A stretch of 64,000 nt of DNA from Gammaproteobacteria bacterium (GTDB taxonomy: Bacteria; Gemmatimonadota; Gemmatimonadetes; Longimicrobiales; Gaopeijiaceae): the NCBI GenBank assembly GCA_009840525.1, contig VXNP01000027.1, forward strand, positions 1-64,000. Reading direction: 5' to 3'. This document shows, one piece after another, positions 26,211 to 35,538 of the stretch. The notes under the pieces were generated by a model that searched no databases, was not told the origin of the DNA, and saw only the letters and a program-made list of their open reading frames with translations. Both the position numbers and the translations under genes were made by a program. Position 1 is the first letter of the stretch, and each line of letters opens with the position of its first letter.

Positions 26211-27599
26211 ATGGCGCGAGTGCTGATTATCGACGATCACGATGCCATCCGTGAAGGCCTCGAGTTGTTGCTGCGCAAGCACGGCCACCGCACCTATTCG
26301 GCCGAGAACGGCAGGCAGGGTCTGGATCTGCTCAGCGAGCATGGCGCCGAGCTGGTCGTCACCGACCTCAGAATGGCGGGCATGGACGGCATCGAGGTGC
26401 TCCGCCAGGTGCGGGCACAGGCCCCGGAGACGGACGTGTTGATGATCACGGCGTTCGGCACCGTCGACAGGGCCGTGGAGGCGATGAAGCTGGGGGCGGT
26501 CGACTTCATCACCAAGCCGTTTTCTCCGGAAGAGTTCGCGGTCAAGGTGGGCCGCCTGCTGCGCGAGCGGGAAGAGCGCGACGAACTGCGGCGGGAGAAC
26601 GTGGCGCTGCGGATCGAGAACACTTCGCTGAAGGAGCAGACAGAGGCCCGCTACGGGCAGATCATCGGCGAAGCGCCCGCGATGAAGCGGGTGTACGACT
26701 GGATCAGCCGGGTGGCTCCCAGCGAGTCGACGGTCATGATCTACGGAGAGTCCGGCACGGGCAAGGAGCTCGTAGCCCGCGCCATTCACGCCAGCTCGAC
26801 GCGCAGGGATGGCCCCTTCGTGCGCGTCAACTGCGGAGCGCTCGCCGAGAGCCTGCTGGACTCCGAGTTGTTCGGACACGAGAAGGGTGCCTTTACGGGT
26901 GCGGACCGGAGGCGGCGGGGGCGCTTCGAACTCGCCCACGGCGGGACCATCTTTCTGGACGAGATCTCAACCATCTCCACCATGACGCAGGTCAGGCTCC
27001 TGCGGGTGATCCAGGAACGCGAACTCGAGCGCGTGGGGGGAGAGAAGACGATTCCCGTGGATGTGCGCATCATCGCGGCAACCAACACTCCCGCGGACGA
27101 ACTCCTGGCCAGCGAGGACTTTCGCAAGGATCTCTTCTACCGACTGCATGTGGTCCCGATCGTGCTCCCGCCGCTGAGGAACCGCGTCGAGGACATCCCT
27201 CTCCTGGTGGACCACTTCATCGCAAAGTTGCGCAAACGCACCAACTCGCGGGTCGGCGGCGTCGAGGCGAAGACGATGGACAAGCTGACCGGCTACGCAT
27301 GGCCGGGAAATGTTCGCGAACTCGAGAACGTGATCGAGCGGGCGCTCCTGCTTGCGGACGGTCCCACAATCGACGCCGGGGATCTGCCTGCGATGAACGC
27401 CGGGGACGTCGTGCCCCGGACGGATGAGCTGCCCGAGAACGGAAAGAACCTGAACGAGGTGCTCGAGGGTATTGAGGAGAGGCTCCTGAGGCAGGCTCTC
27501 GAACGGGCGGGAGGAGTCAAGGCGAAGGCCGCCAGAGACCTGGGACTCAAGTCGAGCGCCTTCTACTACAAGCTCGAGAAATACGGCATCGACGCCTGA
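26211..27599 (+). CDS. Sigma-54-dependent response regulator (NtrC family)
   Basis: A 462-aa regulator. Receiver domain 1-120 with DD acidic pair (LIIDDHD), phospho-Asp in VVTDLRM and Lys in FITKPFSPEEF. AAA+ domain from ~140: Walker A GESGTGKE, the sigma-54 contact loop GAFTGA, Walker B GGTIFLDEIS, and the sensor region ATNTPADELLASEDFRKDLFYRL. The C-terminal Fis-type HTH reads LNEVLEGIEERLLRQALERAG and AARDLGLKSSAFYYKLEKYGI. All features for activating RpoN promoters are intact. Presumably phosphorylated by the preceding kinase; the target genes could include the two genes that follow. Confidence 0.95.
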   Translation: MARVLIIDDHDAIREGLELLLRKHGHRTYSAENGRQGLDLLSEHGAELVVTDLRMAGMDGIEVLRQVRAQAPETDVLMITAFGTVDRAVEAMKLGAVDFITKPFSPEEFAVKVGRLLREREERDELRRENVALRIENTSLKEQTEARYGQIIGEAPAMKRVYDWISRVAPSESTVMIYGESGTGKELVARAIHASSTRRDGPFVRVNCGALAESLLDSELFGHEKGAFTGADRRRRGRFELAHGGTIFLDEISTISTMTQVRLLRVIQERELERVGGEKTIPVDVRIIAATNTPADELLASEDFRKDLFYRLHVVPIVLPPLRNRVEDIPLLVDHFIAKLRKRTNSRVGGVEAKTMDKLTGYAWPGNVRELENVIERALLLADGPTIDAGDLPAMNAGDVVPRTDELPENGKNLNEVLEGIEERLLRQALERAGGVKAKAARDLGLKSSAFYYKLEKYGIDA

Positions 27600-27612
27600 A
27601 CCGAGGCGGGTC

Positions 27613-28509
27613 ATGGCCCCATCGGCCGCAAAGGGCAAAGGACGGAAGCCGGCGGGCCTGCTCCGCCTGGTGGCCCTGGCCGCGAGTCTGTGCGCAGTAG
27701 TTCCCTCCGCCGCGACATCGCAGGATGTGGAGCAGTCCGAGTATCGCGCGGCCGAGAGTGCCTACAACGCCGCCCTCAGCGCCCGCGATCTGGAGCGCGA
27801 CCTGCTCGACGACGCCCTCGACGAAGTGACCGAGGCCCGCCAGTCCGGCGATCAGGCGCGGTACGAGCGTGCCCTGGCGATCTATCAGGATCAGGCGCGG
27901 GAGCTGGAGCAGAGCGAAAGGGAACTGACCGATGCCGCGGGCCGGCTGGAGCAGGTTCGGCGGTCCTACCTGTTGAGCGTGCTCGACGAGCTGGACGAGT
28001 TGTACGAGGAACTACCCCAGGCCCCTGATGCGCGCGGCCGAGACCTCATCGGTCGCCGGATCGACATCCTGCTTGCCGACGCCAACCAGCTTGAACGTCC
28101 CATCGACGTCGACGACAACGATCCGTTCCCGGCAATCAACATCGAGCCCGGAGACACCCCGGACGAAATCCGGGCCAAGGCGGACCTGCTGGAGCGGTAT
28201 GCGGCGGGTTACGACCTGATGGTGCTCGACATCGATGCCCAGATCGAGTTGGTCGAACAACGGCGGCGTCATGCGCGCATGGTGCGGGATTTCGGAGCGG
28301 ATCTCTCCCGCTTCGGCGACCTTCGCGTGCCCATGGGACGTCCGGAGGCGACATCCGACAATGCGGAGGACCTGATCGGCGGCGAGGAGTTGTCGCAGCG
28401 TCTCGAGGAACTGCAACAAACCAGGGAATTCGTGATCGAAAGACGAGACGTCGCCAGGGCGCGGGCGGAAGAGTTTCGCCAGCGCATCGGGGGCGAGCAC
28501 ACCGCATGA
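27613..28509 (+). CDS. Exported coiled-coil protein of unknown function
   Basis: A 298-aa protein. Basic start then a hydrophobic signal (LLRLVALAASLCAVVPSAATS) with a likely cleavage after ATS/A. The mature protein is strongly acidic and largely alpha-helical, with long heptad-like regions at ~35-125 and ~185-295, split by DVDDNDPFPAINIEPGDTP. No family recognised. It begins 13 bp after the response regulator and overlaps the next gene by ATGA, so the three genes are likely one operon. Possibly a periplasmic partner of the beta-barrel protein that follows. Confidence 0.75.
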   Translation: MAPSAAKGKGRKPAGLLRLVALAASLCAVVPSAATSQDVEQSEYRAAESAYNAALSARDLERDLLDDALDEVTEARQSGDQARYERALAIYQDQARELEQSERELTDAAGRLEQVRRSYLLSVLDELDELYEELPQAPDARGRDLIGRRIDILLADANQLERPIDVDDNDPFPAINIEPGDTPDEIRAKADLLERYAAGYDLMVLDIDAQIELVEQRRRHARMVRDFGADLSRFGDLRVPMGRPEATSDNAEDLIGGEELSQRLEELQQTREFVIERRDVARARAEEFRQRIGGEHTA

Positions 28510-29660
28510 GCCGCTCCACCCGGATCGCGACCCTCGCCGTCCTCATGGGTACCGGATGGGGTACGACGCTCTCCGCCCAGGCGCGCGTGACGGACCTGGT
28601 CTTTACCGGCGGGACGCATGTGGAACGGTATGGCGGCGGAATACCTTCCGTGACGCTTGCCGTGGTCGACAGCGTCGATCGGGCCTGGGCGACGAGCGCC
28701 GAACTGGGGGTCCGAGCCGTTCTGAGCTCGAACGCCAACGGGTTCGACGGCCTCACCGTCACGGTGGATGGCGGCGTCCGGCAGTTCGACGCGTACGGCT
28801 TCAAGCTGCGCGACTATGCGCCCCGGGTTTCGAGCGGGGTCCTCGACGCCGTGTTCCGCACAACGACGAACCGCGGCGTCCTGCAGTTCAGCGGGCGGGC
28901 GGGCGGCCGCGATGTGGCGGACCGGACGCCCACGCCCCTGTTCCTCGAGCCGGGTTACACGAACTACGAAGGCTCGGCCCTCTTCCAGACGCGGGAAATA
29001 GGCGGGACCTACTGGGACGTGAGCGTCGAGGGCGGCCGGGCCGACTACAACGCCCAGGAAATCGTGCCGCAACTCGATCTGCTCGACCGCAACAAGATCG
29101 GGTTCGAACTGGGTGCCGCACAGGCACGGATGTGGAACGCGGCGAGGATGACGATGCGTTTCTACGGATCGTTCACCGAATTCCGGTATCCGAAGCAGGG
29201 CACTCGCTATGAACCCGATCCCTTCCGCCGGGACCAGGCATATCAGCTAGGTGCGGTGTGGCAGTATGACGGGATCGAGTCTTCGGATGGCTTCGACTCG
29301 CCGGGGGTCACCGCGGAGGTCGGCATCCAGGGCACGATCAACAGATCCAACGCGAGCCGGACCGAATACAACGCCGTCTCGGTGAACACCGAGGTGACGA
29401 TCCCCATGCCCGCGGACATGAGGTTCTATTTCACGGCGGTGCTTACCGCGAAGGACTACCTGACCGAAACGGAGTTCATCCGCCTGATTCCGGGCGAAGA
29501 GGCCGACAATGCGTCGAGGGTGTACGTAGGAGTCGGCCGGGAACTCACCGACGCGGTCGACGGCCGCTTCCGAATCGGCTGGACACGGGCGGAGACGGAG
29601 ATCGGCGACGCCTATTTCGAGCGCTACAGCGGATCGCTGTTCTTCAGCTACCGGCCCTGA
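28506..29660 (+). CDS. Predicted outer-membrane beta-barrel protein
   Basis: A 384-aa protein with an N-terminal signal (IATLAVLMGTGWGTTLSAQA). The mature chain is made of alternating beta-strand patterns with many Gly/aromatic positions and ends SGSLFFSYRP, the aromatic-rich last strand typical of outer-membrane proteins. No known porin family recognised. ATG 28506 overlaps the previous stop by four bases. It is the last gene of the kinase-regulator-coiled-coil-barrel group. Confidence 0.72.
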   Translation: MSRSTRIATLAVLMGTGWGTTLSAQARVTDLVFTGGTHVERYGGGIPSVTLAVVDSVDRAWATSAELGVRAVLSSNANGFDGLTVTVDGGVRQFDAYGFKLRDYAPRVSSGVLDAVFRTTTNRGVLQFSGRAGGRDVADRTPTPLFLEPGYTNYEGSALFQTREIGGTYWDVSVEGGRADYNAQEIVPQLDLLDRNKIGFELGAAQARMWNAARMTMRFYGSFTEFRYPKQGTRYEPDPFRRDQAYQLGAVWQYDGIESSDGFDSPGVTAEVGIQGTINRSNASRTEYNAVSVNTEVTIPMPADMRFYFTAVLTAKDYLTETEFIRLIPGEEADNASRVYVGVGRELTDAVDGRFRIGWTRAETEIGDAYFERYSGSLFFSYRP

Positions 29661-29696
29661 GGGCCGCGCAGGCCTGGGTCGCTCGGGAGACTCCAA

Positions 29697-29769
<73 letters not shown>

Positions 29770-29816
29770 AGACCGCCTGCAGTAGCCAGCAACCGTACCC
29801 CAAGCCCGTCAGCGTG

Positions 29817-30365
29817 TCAAGTTGCGCGCTCGGCGGCCTCGAAGACGCCGCGCAGCGCGGGACCGATGTCGTGCGCCAGGTCCCACATCTCCTGAAATCG
29901 CTCTCGCACCCCGTCGGCCTGCCCGCCGCTGTACACCACAGCGAGCGCCGGACCGCGCGAGGGATAGGGAATCTGGAACCAGTGGACGCCCAGGAGCAGT
30001 TCGCAGCGGCCCTGCCCGTCGACGAAGACGGAAAAATTGGGCGCCCAGTCGAGGAGGGGCGCGCAGCGAACCCGGAGGCGCTCTTCGGCGAGCAGGCGCA
30101 TGACGACGCGCAGATTCTGGCTGCGCTCGGGATCGGCCAGCATCGCCTCGGCTTCGAACTTGAGCGTCGCCGCATTGATCTCGGTGATGAGCACGCGCAG
30201 CTCTTCCACGGAGGCCAGCTCTTCGTAGGCGAGATCGATGCCGGAAAGCCGGATCCGATCTACCGCCGCATCGATGTGCCGGGCTTCGCGCGCGAGGTCG
30301 CTGTAGACCGACCGGAAGCTCCCGCGGGACCGGTCGTGGATCAGTTTGCTGTGCGTCGGCGGCAT
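29817..30365 (-). CDS. Hypothetical protein, 182 aa
   Basis: No signal peptide or membrane segment. N-terminal helices (LAREARHIDAAVDRIRLSGI, LASVEELRVLITEINAATLKF) are followed by a mixed alpha/beta region with regularly folded appearance (LLAEERLRVRCAPLLDWAPNFSV, CELLLGVHWFQIPYPSRGPALAVVYSG). The second half resembles a regulatory or PLD-like sandwich but I cannot name the family. ATG 30365 was chosen; the frame is open upstream but that portion is antisense-like Arg/Gly-rich. It lies 161 bp downstream of the SARP-type regulator on the same strand. Confidence 0.65.
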   Translation of the reverse strand: MPPTHSKLIHDRSRGSFRSVYSDLAREARHIDAAVDRIRLSGIDLAYEELASVEELRVLITEINAATLKFEAEAMLADPERSQNLRVVMRLLAEERLRVRCAPLLDWAPNFSVFVDGQGRCELLLGVHWFQIPYPSRGPALAVVYSGGQADGVRERFQEMWDLAHDIGPALRGVFEAAERAT

Positions 30366-30526
30366 GGTAGAAGCAAGCGGAAGACCTCGGGCGACGGAAT
30401 GGCGGGATGGGGCGTCGGGGGATCCTCGCCGGCGGACCTCGCGGGGCGGGATCTTTTTCGCTAGCACCAGGGTGCGCCACCCGTCGCGACGGCTGCGCCG
30501 GCGCAGCCCGGTACCGGGCCACCGGC

Positions 30527-33445
30527 TCAACCCGCCATCCTCGGCCAACGCGCTCGTTGTAGCGCCGCCTCCAGGAGCTTGACCCGGTGATCGATCCCCA
30601 GGCTGGCCGTCGCTTCCGCAGCCGTCTCCGCGACCTCGTATCGCTGCGGGAGCGAATGCCGCAACCGCAGGAGCGCCTCCTCGAACTTGAGCCGAGCCCA
30701 ATGGGCGGGCTGAGATGCTTCGATGAGCGTCGCGATGTTGCTGACGGCGTCCACACCCTCGCTGATGGCGCCCCTCCACTCGCACAGGCGCGCCGTGAAC
30801 AGGGCGAACACCCATGGATCTTCGAACCAGCTTGCCGGCGGCTCGGGAATGTCGCCCACCATCTCGCGGGCAACCGACATCTCGCCCATTCGCAGCGCGG
30901 TCAGGCTGACGCCCGAATGGCTGATGATTCCCAGATGGCGCCCCATGCCGGGTGTCCAAAGCTGCCGTGCGCGGGCAAAATGCGCGGCGGCCAGGTCCAA
31001 CTCCCTCGCCTCCAGCGCCAGCTCTCCCATCCTGCATTCCAGGGCAACGTGGGCTTCGCAGACATTCACTCCGGCAAGCAGCGGGCCGGCCTTGGCAAAC
31101 CAGTTCCTTGCCTCGTCGAGGCGTCCGAGCGCGCGGTATCCTGTACCGGCACTGATCAACAGGTTGTAGTGATCGACGAAATCGTCGCGGTTCCCACCCA
31201 GCGTCTCCCCCTCCTCCACCGCCGATGTGACCTCCGGGTCGGTAATGAGTCCCCTGGCGCCCTGAATCGCAACCAGGCGCACCAGTGCCCGCAGCAGTTC
31301 ATCCGGGGCGCGCTTGCGGCGCGCGATGGCGATGGCTTCGCGGGCATGCCCGAGCCCGGCATCCAGATCACCCTGATGATGGAGTGCGAGGATGGCATGC
31401 AGGGGGCCCCGCGACTTTGGCGCAACGCGATCGAGCAGCGCTCTGGCGCGGGCGGCGACCTGGTCCGCCTCGGGGCCGTGTCCGTCCCTTCTGTGGATGT
31501 GGAGCTCGAGTTCGATAGCCTTGGCGCTCGCCTTCCAGTGCCCCTGCTCGCCGGCGGCCCGTCCGAGTTCACGGTCGTTCATTCGATCGTAGACCGTATG
31601 GAGAATGAGGTGGTAGCGGGCAACAAACCCGCGCGAGTCCCATTCGATGAGCCGGGACTCCTGCAGCTGGTCGAGCGCCTGCAGGCACGAGTCGTGCGAG
31701 TTGCCGGTCAATTCGGACAACGTGTCGACGCCCATGGGATGCCCAAGGACGGTGAGGAGCTGCAATGCACGCTCGGCGTCGTCATCCAACTCTGACAGGC
31801 GGCCCGCAAAGACACTGGCGATGGACTGAGGGGCCGGCACGAAGTCGCCGGGATCGAGGTTCGGCAGACGTCGGCCCGAGCTTGCGTGATTGGTGAGTTG
31901 CACAATGAAGAACGGGTTCCGGCCGCTCAGTTCAACGATCCGGTCCCGCACCCCCGCCTCGATCCGGCCATCCGAAATGGTGTTCACCAATTCCGAGGCA
32001 GCCTTCCTGCTGAGTTCGCCGAGAAAGAACTCGCTCGGCTCGTATCGCATCAGGGAACCACCAAGCAGCCGGCTGACGGCGTCCTTCTCACGCAGGCTAT
32101 CCGTCCGGGTCGCCAGCACGACGGCCAAAGGGAGGGAGGGCCATCGCTCCAGAACGTATTGCAGACCTGCTATCGAATCCGAATCAACCCACTGGAAATC
32201 ATCGATGAAGAGAACGGTGGGTTTGTTGCGGGTAACCTCCATGAGCAACCGCCAGACTGCTTCAAGGCATCGCCGGTTGGATCGACCGGCCGCAGCCGGA
32301 GCCGGTTCGGCGGATGACTCCGTACCGCCGGTGGCCTTTGGCAACAGTCTCAGGATGATGCCCCGCCACGGTTCCGCAAGCCGGGTGATTTCCGCGCCGA
32401 GATCGGAGGATCCAAGCGCATCCAGCAGGGTGTCCAGGAAGGAGACCTGCGTGGGGCTCGTCACGTGACTGCGAATGACCCGGATACCGGTCAGCAGGCC
32501 CCGAGCCAGGGCTTCTTCTGCGAACCGCGTCTTCCCGATGCCGCGCTCGCCGCGCAATACGACCACGCGTAACCCGTCGCCGGGCCGAGGGAGCATCGCG
32601 CCCAGCAGCGCGGTCAGTTCCTCGGAGCGCCCGATCAGGGGATGACCGACGATCGGTCGGGCGGCGCTCTTCCTGCTGGCCCGCCCGGGCATGTCATGGA
32701 GATGGCCGACCAGCGACAGGGTCTCCGCATGTGGAGACCAGTCGGCGTCACCCATCCCGGATCTTTCAACGAAACTGTGGAAGGCTGCCTCCGCCTCGCC
32801 CACCCTTCCGGACATGGCCTCGGCTCGAATCAGCATCCGAAGTGCTCGTTCGTCATACGGATTGAACGAAATCAGGACTCGAGCCGGGTCGGTGGCGCGA
32901 TGCCAGTGGCCCTGGCCGGTCAGGCGGGTCCACTGTTCCACGGCAGCCTGTCGGATCCGGGACCGGAGCTGGAGGCTCGTTTCGTCCAGCCATTCCGAAA
33001 ACGCATCCGAGGGGGACTTGGTCAGCTCCGAGAGAAACCCTCGTTTGCACAGTTCGGCGGCTTCAACCAGGCGTTCATCCGAGATCGCCGCCAACAGGAC
33101 ACCGTAGTCCGTGGCAATCGCATCACTCAGCCATTGGCGGTCATGTTTCCTCACGACCAGCCGCTGGGGAAACTCGCGGTTCAGCGAATAGATGAGCTGA
33201 CTGATCCGGTGTCTGAGCCGACTGGAAGGCGCAGGCTGCCAGAGCAGTTTGATGGCGCGCGCGGTAGACACGCCGTCCGGCGCGGCCGCGAGCATGCCGA
33301 GTAATGCCGCTCTGAGGGGAGACAACGCAAGATGCCTGGTGCCCGCGTACAACATTGGGCCGCCGAAGGTCACCAAACGAAACGTTGGGCGGGGATTGCC
33401 TTGATGGGCTTCTGTGTGTCCCGGCCCTAAAGGCCTTTCTGACAT
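30527..33445 (-). CDS. SARP/BTAD-type ATPase transcriptional regulator
   Basis: A 972-aa regulator. N-terminal winged helix (~residues 20-110, TFRLVTFGGPMLYAG ... LRHRISQLIYSLNREF), bacterial transcriptional activation (BTAD, TPR-like) domain to ~250, then an ATPase module: Walker A LRGERGIGKTRF, Walker B VLFIDDFQWVDSD. The C-terminal ~400 residues form TPR-like helices that probably sense a partner. This architecture is typical of AfsR-like regulators common in Actinobacteria and Gemmatimonadota. Start at ATG 33445. It is adjacent to an AraC-like regulator on the same strand (19 bp). Confidence 0.85.
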   Translation of the reverse strand: MSERPLGPGHTEAHQGNPRPTFRLVTFGGPMLYAGTRHLALSPLRAALLGMLAAAPDGVSTARAIKLLWQPAPSSRLRHRISQLIYSLNREFPQRLVVRKHDRQWLSDAIATDYGVLLAAISDERLVEAAELCKRGFLSELTKSPSDAFSEWLDETSLQLRSRIRQAAVEQWTRLTGQGHWHRATDPARVLISFNPYDERALRMLIRAEAMSGRVGEAEAAFHSFVERSGMGDADWSPHAETLSLVGHLHDMPGRASRKSAARPIVGHPLIGRSEELTALLGAMLPRPGDGLRVVVLRGERGIGKTRFAEEALARGLLTGIRVIRSHVTSPTQVSFLDTLLDALGSSDLGAEITRLAEPWRGIILRLLPKATGGTESSAEPAPAAAGRSNRRCLEAVWRLLMEVTRNKPTVLFIDDFQWVDSDSIAGLQYVLERWPSLPLAVVLATRTDSLREKDAVSRLLGGSLMRYEPSEFFLGELSRKAASELVNTISDGRIEAGVRDRIVELSGRNPFFIVQLTNHASSGRRLPNLDPGDFVPAPQSIASVFAGRLSELDDDAERALQLLTVLGHPMGVDTLSELTGNSHDSCLQALDQLQESRLIEWDSRGFVARYHLILHTVYDRMNDRELGRAAGEQGHWKASAKAIELELHIHRRDGHGPEADQVAARARALLDRVAPKSRGPLHAILALHHQGDLDAGLGHAREAIAIARRKRAPDELLRALVRLVAIQGARGLITDPEVTSAVEEGETLGGNRDDFVDHYNLLISAGTGYRALGRLDEARNWFAKAGPLLAGVNVCEAHVALECRMGELALEARELDLAAAHFARARQLWTPGMGRHLGIISHSGVSLTALRMGEMSVAREMVGDIPEPPASWFEDPWVFALFTARLCEWRGAISEGVDAVSNIATLIEASQPAHWARLKFEEALLRLRHSLPQRYEVAETAAEATASLGIDHRVKLLEAALQRARWPRMAG

Positions 33446-33464
33446 TGTTTCGATGCGGTTGGAG

Positions 33465-34349
33465 TCACTTCGAGACCGACCTTCGAGCGGCCAGCTTCCT
33501 GGCTCTTCGGGCCGGATCTCGATGGGCTTGGAACACGCGGGACGATCGGGTCGGGGAGCCACCCCTGCGCAAGTCGTGGGCCAACGCTCCGGTCGCCCGC
33601 TCCTTCTGCAACCAGCACTCGATCAGCCACTCCCATCCCAAACAACGTCGGGCTGTCGAGGGCCGAACGCCGATAAGCCGGTTCATCTGATTGCTCAGCG
33701 CGAACCCGTCGGGATAACCCAGGCCACACGCGACGGAGTGCAGGCTCTGCGACGAGTTCTGCAGCCGGAGGACAGCGTGCAGAATCCGGCAGAACTGCAA
33801 CCAGTGCGAAGGCACCGGCAGCCCTCTTGACACGAAGCGGCGTCCCAGTGCGCGGCGCGACAGGTAGATCGTTCGGGACAGGCTGGCGATCGTGGTGAGG
33901 TGTCTCGCCAGCCTCACCGTGCGGCGAATGATGTCGCATGTGCCGCGGTCGACCCGCAATCCTCTCCACGCGAGATACTCGGTGAACTCAACCGGGAGGT
34001 CGGCGGGAGGTCGGCGGATGAGCGACTTCATGTCGCCCGGATCGATGTCGTCGTGATGAGGGACGATGGCTGTCGGCCTACATCGCCCGATGACGTGAAG
34101 GAGATCCGTCTCCGCCGTCAGCGACGAAGCGGGCGGAAGAATGAGAATCAGAACGACGCCCGCCGGTCGCCGGCGTGCGACCCTCAGGTCGTCGGCCAGC
34201 TCCCCCGTCCCCAGACGCCAGATGAGAGCCGAGCCCCTGAGTCCCCTTTCACGCTCAATGAACTCGGCCGTCGCCGTTAGCGGAACAAGCTTCCGGTACG
34301 GGACGGAAAAGAGCAGAAACGGCGGCTGGGGGCGCTTTGAGCGGGGCAT
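33465..34349 (-). CDS. AraC-like helix-turn-helix regulator
   Basis: A 294-aa protein. The N-terminal ~130 residues show no cupin signature (LILILPPASSL, VIGRCRPTAIVPHHDD). The C-terminal part has a divergent double HTH of AraC type: LSRTIYLSRRALGRRFVSRGL and SLHSVACGLGYPDGFALSNQMNRLIGVRPS, where the second helix keeps the family's GY.D...F....... P pattern. Basic C-tail. ATG 34349. It precedes the SARP-type regulator and may form an operon with it. Target unknown. Confidence 0.72.
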   Translation of the reverse strand: MPRSKRPQPPFLLFSVPYRKLVPLTATAEFIERERGLRGSALIWRLGTGELADDLRVARRRPAGVVLILILPPASSLTAETDLLHVIGRCRPTAIVPHHDDIDPGDMKSLIRRPPADLPVEFTEYLAWRGLRVDRGTCDIIRRTVRLARHLTTIASLSRTIYLSRRALGRRFVSRGLPVPSHWLQFCRILHAVLRLQNSSQSLHSVACGLGYPDGFALSNQMNRLIGVRPSTARRCLGWEWLIECWLQKERATGALAHDLRRGGSPTRSSRVFQAHRDPARRARKLAARRSVSK

Positions 34350-34650
34350 GGGCGGTTCCTTTGCAAGATGAGGCGACGGACAACAGTAGTCCCCCACCAT
34401 CAGCGACCTATCAGCAAACGACGAACGCAACACGCCGGACGGTCCCGCGGTTGGCCGTACCCGGTCGTGGTGCTGCGCCCGGATGACAGGCTGACGGCCC
34501 CCGTCGAAGACGGCTGAACAAGCCCTTCGCCACACCTGCTCGCGGCTGGCGCAACCACGCTCAAGGCCGAATGATTCCAGTCCGGGTTGCACGCCAACCC
34601 GGCGACGATCGCGAACCCACACACCCGGACGAACGTCCAGGAGGCCGCAG
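34350..34650. other. Intergenic region, no feature recognised
   Basis: A 301-bp gap upstream of both the AraC-like gene (minus) and the cyanophycinase-like gene (plus), so it must contain divergent promoters. AGGAGG at about 34639-34644 is the ribosome site of the plus-strand gene. No clear promoter hexamers, repeats or conserved ORF were found. Confidence 0.5.
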
Positions 34651-35538
34651 ATGAACCGGAGCACAACCGTGATCGCCATCGGGATCGCCCTCGCAATGGG
34701 TACCGCCGGAGACGGTACGACGACACCTCTGGGGGCCCAGGAGGTAGGCCCCGCAAACGGCTCGTTGGTCGTGGTGGGGGGCGCCATGCAGGATCTGGGC
34801 ATCGTGCGCCGCTTCATCGACCTGGCGGGCGGCGCCGACGCCAACATCGTCGTGATCCCGACCGCGGGCGGCGCGGCGGAATACGACCAGTTCTACCCCG
34901 GCCTGCGCCAGTTCCGCGCGGCGGGCGCGACCAATCTGACGGTGATCCACACCAACGACCGTGACGAGGCCGACAGCGAGGCCTTCGTCAGGCCGATCCG
35001 GGAGGCCGGAGGGGTCTGGTTCCCGGGCGGCCGGCAGTGGCGCATCGCGGATTCCTACCTGGACACGCGCACCGAGGAGGAACTCCACCTCCTGCTCGAG
35101 CGCGGCGGCGTCATCGGCGGCTCGTCGGCCGGCGCTTCGATCCAGGGGTCGTACCTCATCCGCGGGGACACGCAGACCAACACCATCATGATGGGGGACC
35201 ATGAGGAAGGGTTCGGCTTCCTGCGCAACGTGGGCATCGACCAGCACCTGCTCCGCCGCAACCGCCAGTTCGACATGCTCGAGGTGATGGAGGCGATGCC
35301 CGACCTGCTGGGGATCGGCATCGACGAGAACACCGCCATCGTGGTCCAGGGCGACGAATTCGAGGTGATCGGCGAGAGCTACGTCGTCATCTACGACACC
35401 TCGGTGCAGATCGACACCGGCGGCGACTTCTACTTCCTGGCCCCTGGAGACCGGTTCAACATGGCCACCCGCGAAGCCCGGCGGCCGGCGAACACGGCGC
35501 GCCCGCTCGACCGCGTGCAGCGGCGGCCGGGGGGTTAG
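34651..35538 (+). CDS. Secreted cyanophycinase-like peptidase (S51 family)
   Basis: A 295-aa serine peptidase of the cyanophycinase/peptidase E type. Residues 1-29 form a signal (MNRSTTVIAIGIALAMGTAG ... GAQ). VVVGGAMQD and VVIPTAGG start the core; the nucleophile elbow is GGSSAGAS, with FPGGRQWRI and the basic residues of the pocket downstream. Cyanophycinase cleaves multi-L-arginyl-poly-L-aspartate into Asp-Arg; extracellular homologues exist. Substrate here is inferred from family only. No cyanophycin synthetase gene is in the window. A strong AGGAGG precedes the ATG. An imperfect hairpin (35546-35572, AGGCTG/CAGCCT core) follows the stop. Confidence 0.86.
   Translation: MNRSTTVIAIGIALAMGTAGDGTTTPLGAQEVGPANGSLVVVGGAMQDLGIVRRFIDLAGGADANIVVIPTAGGAAEYDQFYPGLRQFRAAGATNLTVIHTNDRDEADSEAFVRPIREAGGVWFPGGRQWRIADSYLDTRTEEELHLLLERGGVIGGSSAGASIQGSYLIRGDTQTNTIMMGDHEEGFGFLRNVGIDQHLLRRNRQFDMLEVMEAMPDLLGIGIDENTAIVVQGDEFEVIGESYVVIYDTSVQIDTGGDFYFLAPGDRFNMATREARRPANTARPLDRVQRRPGG

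Noticed and set aside
27966-28178. Short antisense frames over the coiled-coil gene
   Set aside because: No ribosome site and low-complexity Ser/Arg composition.
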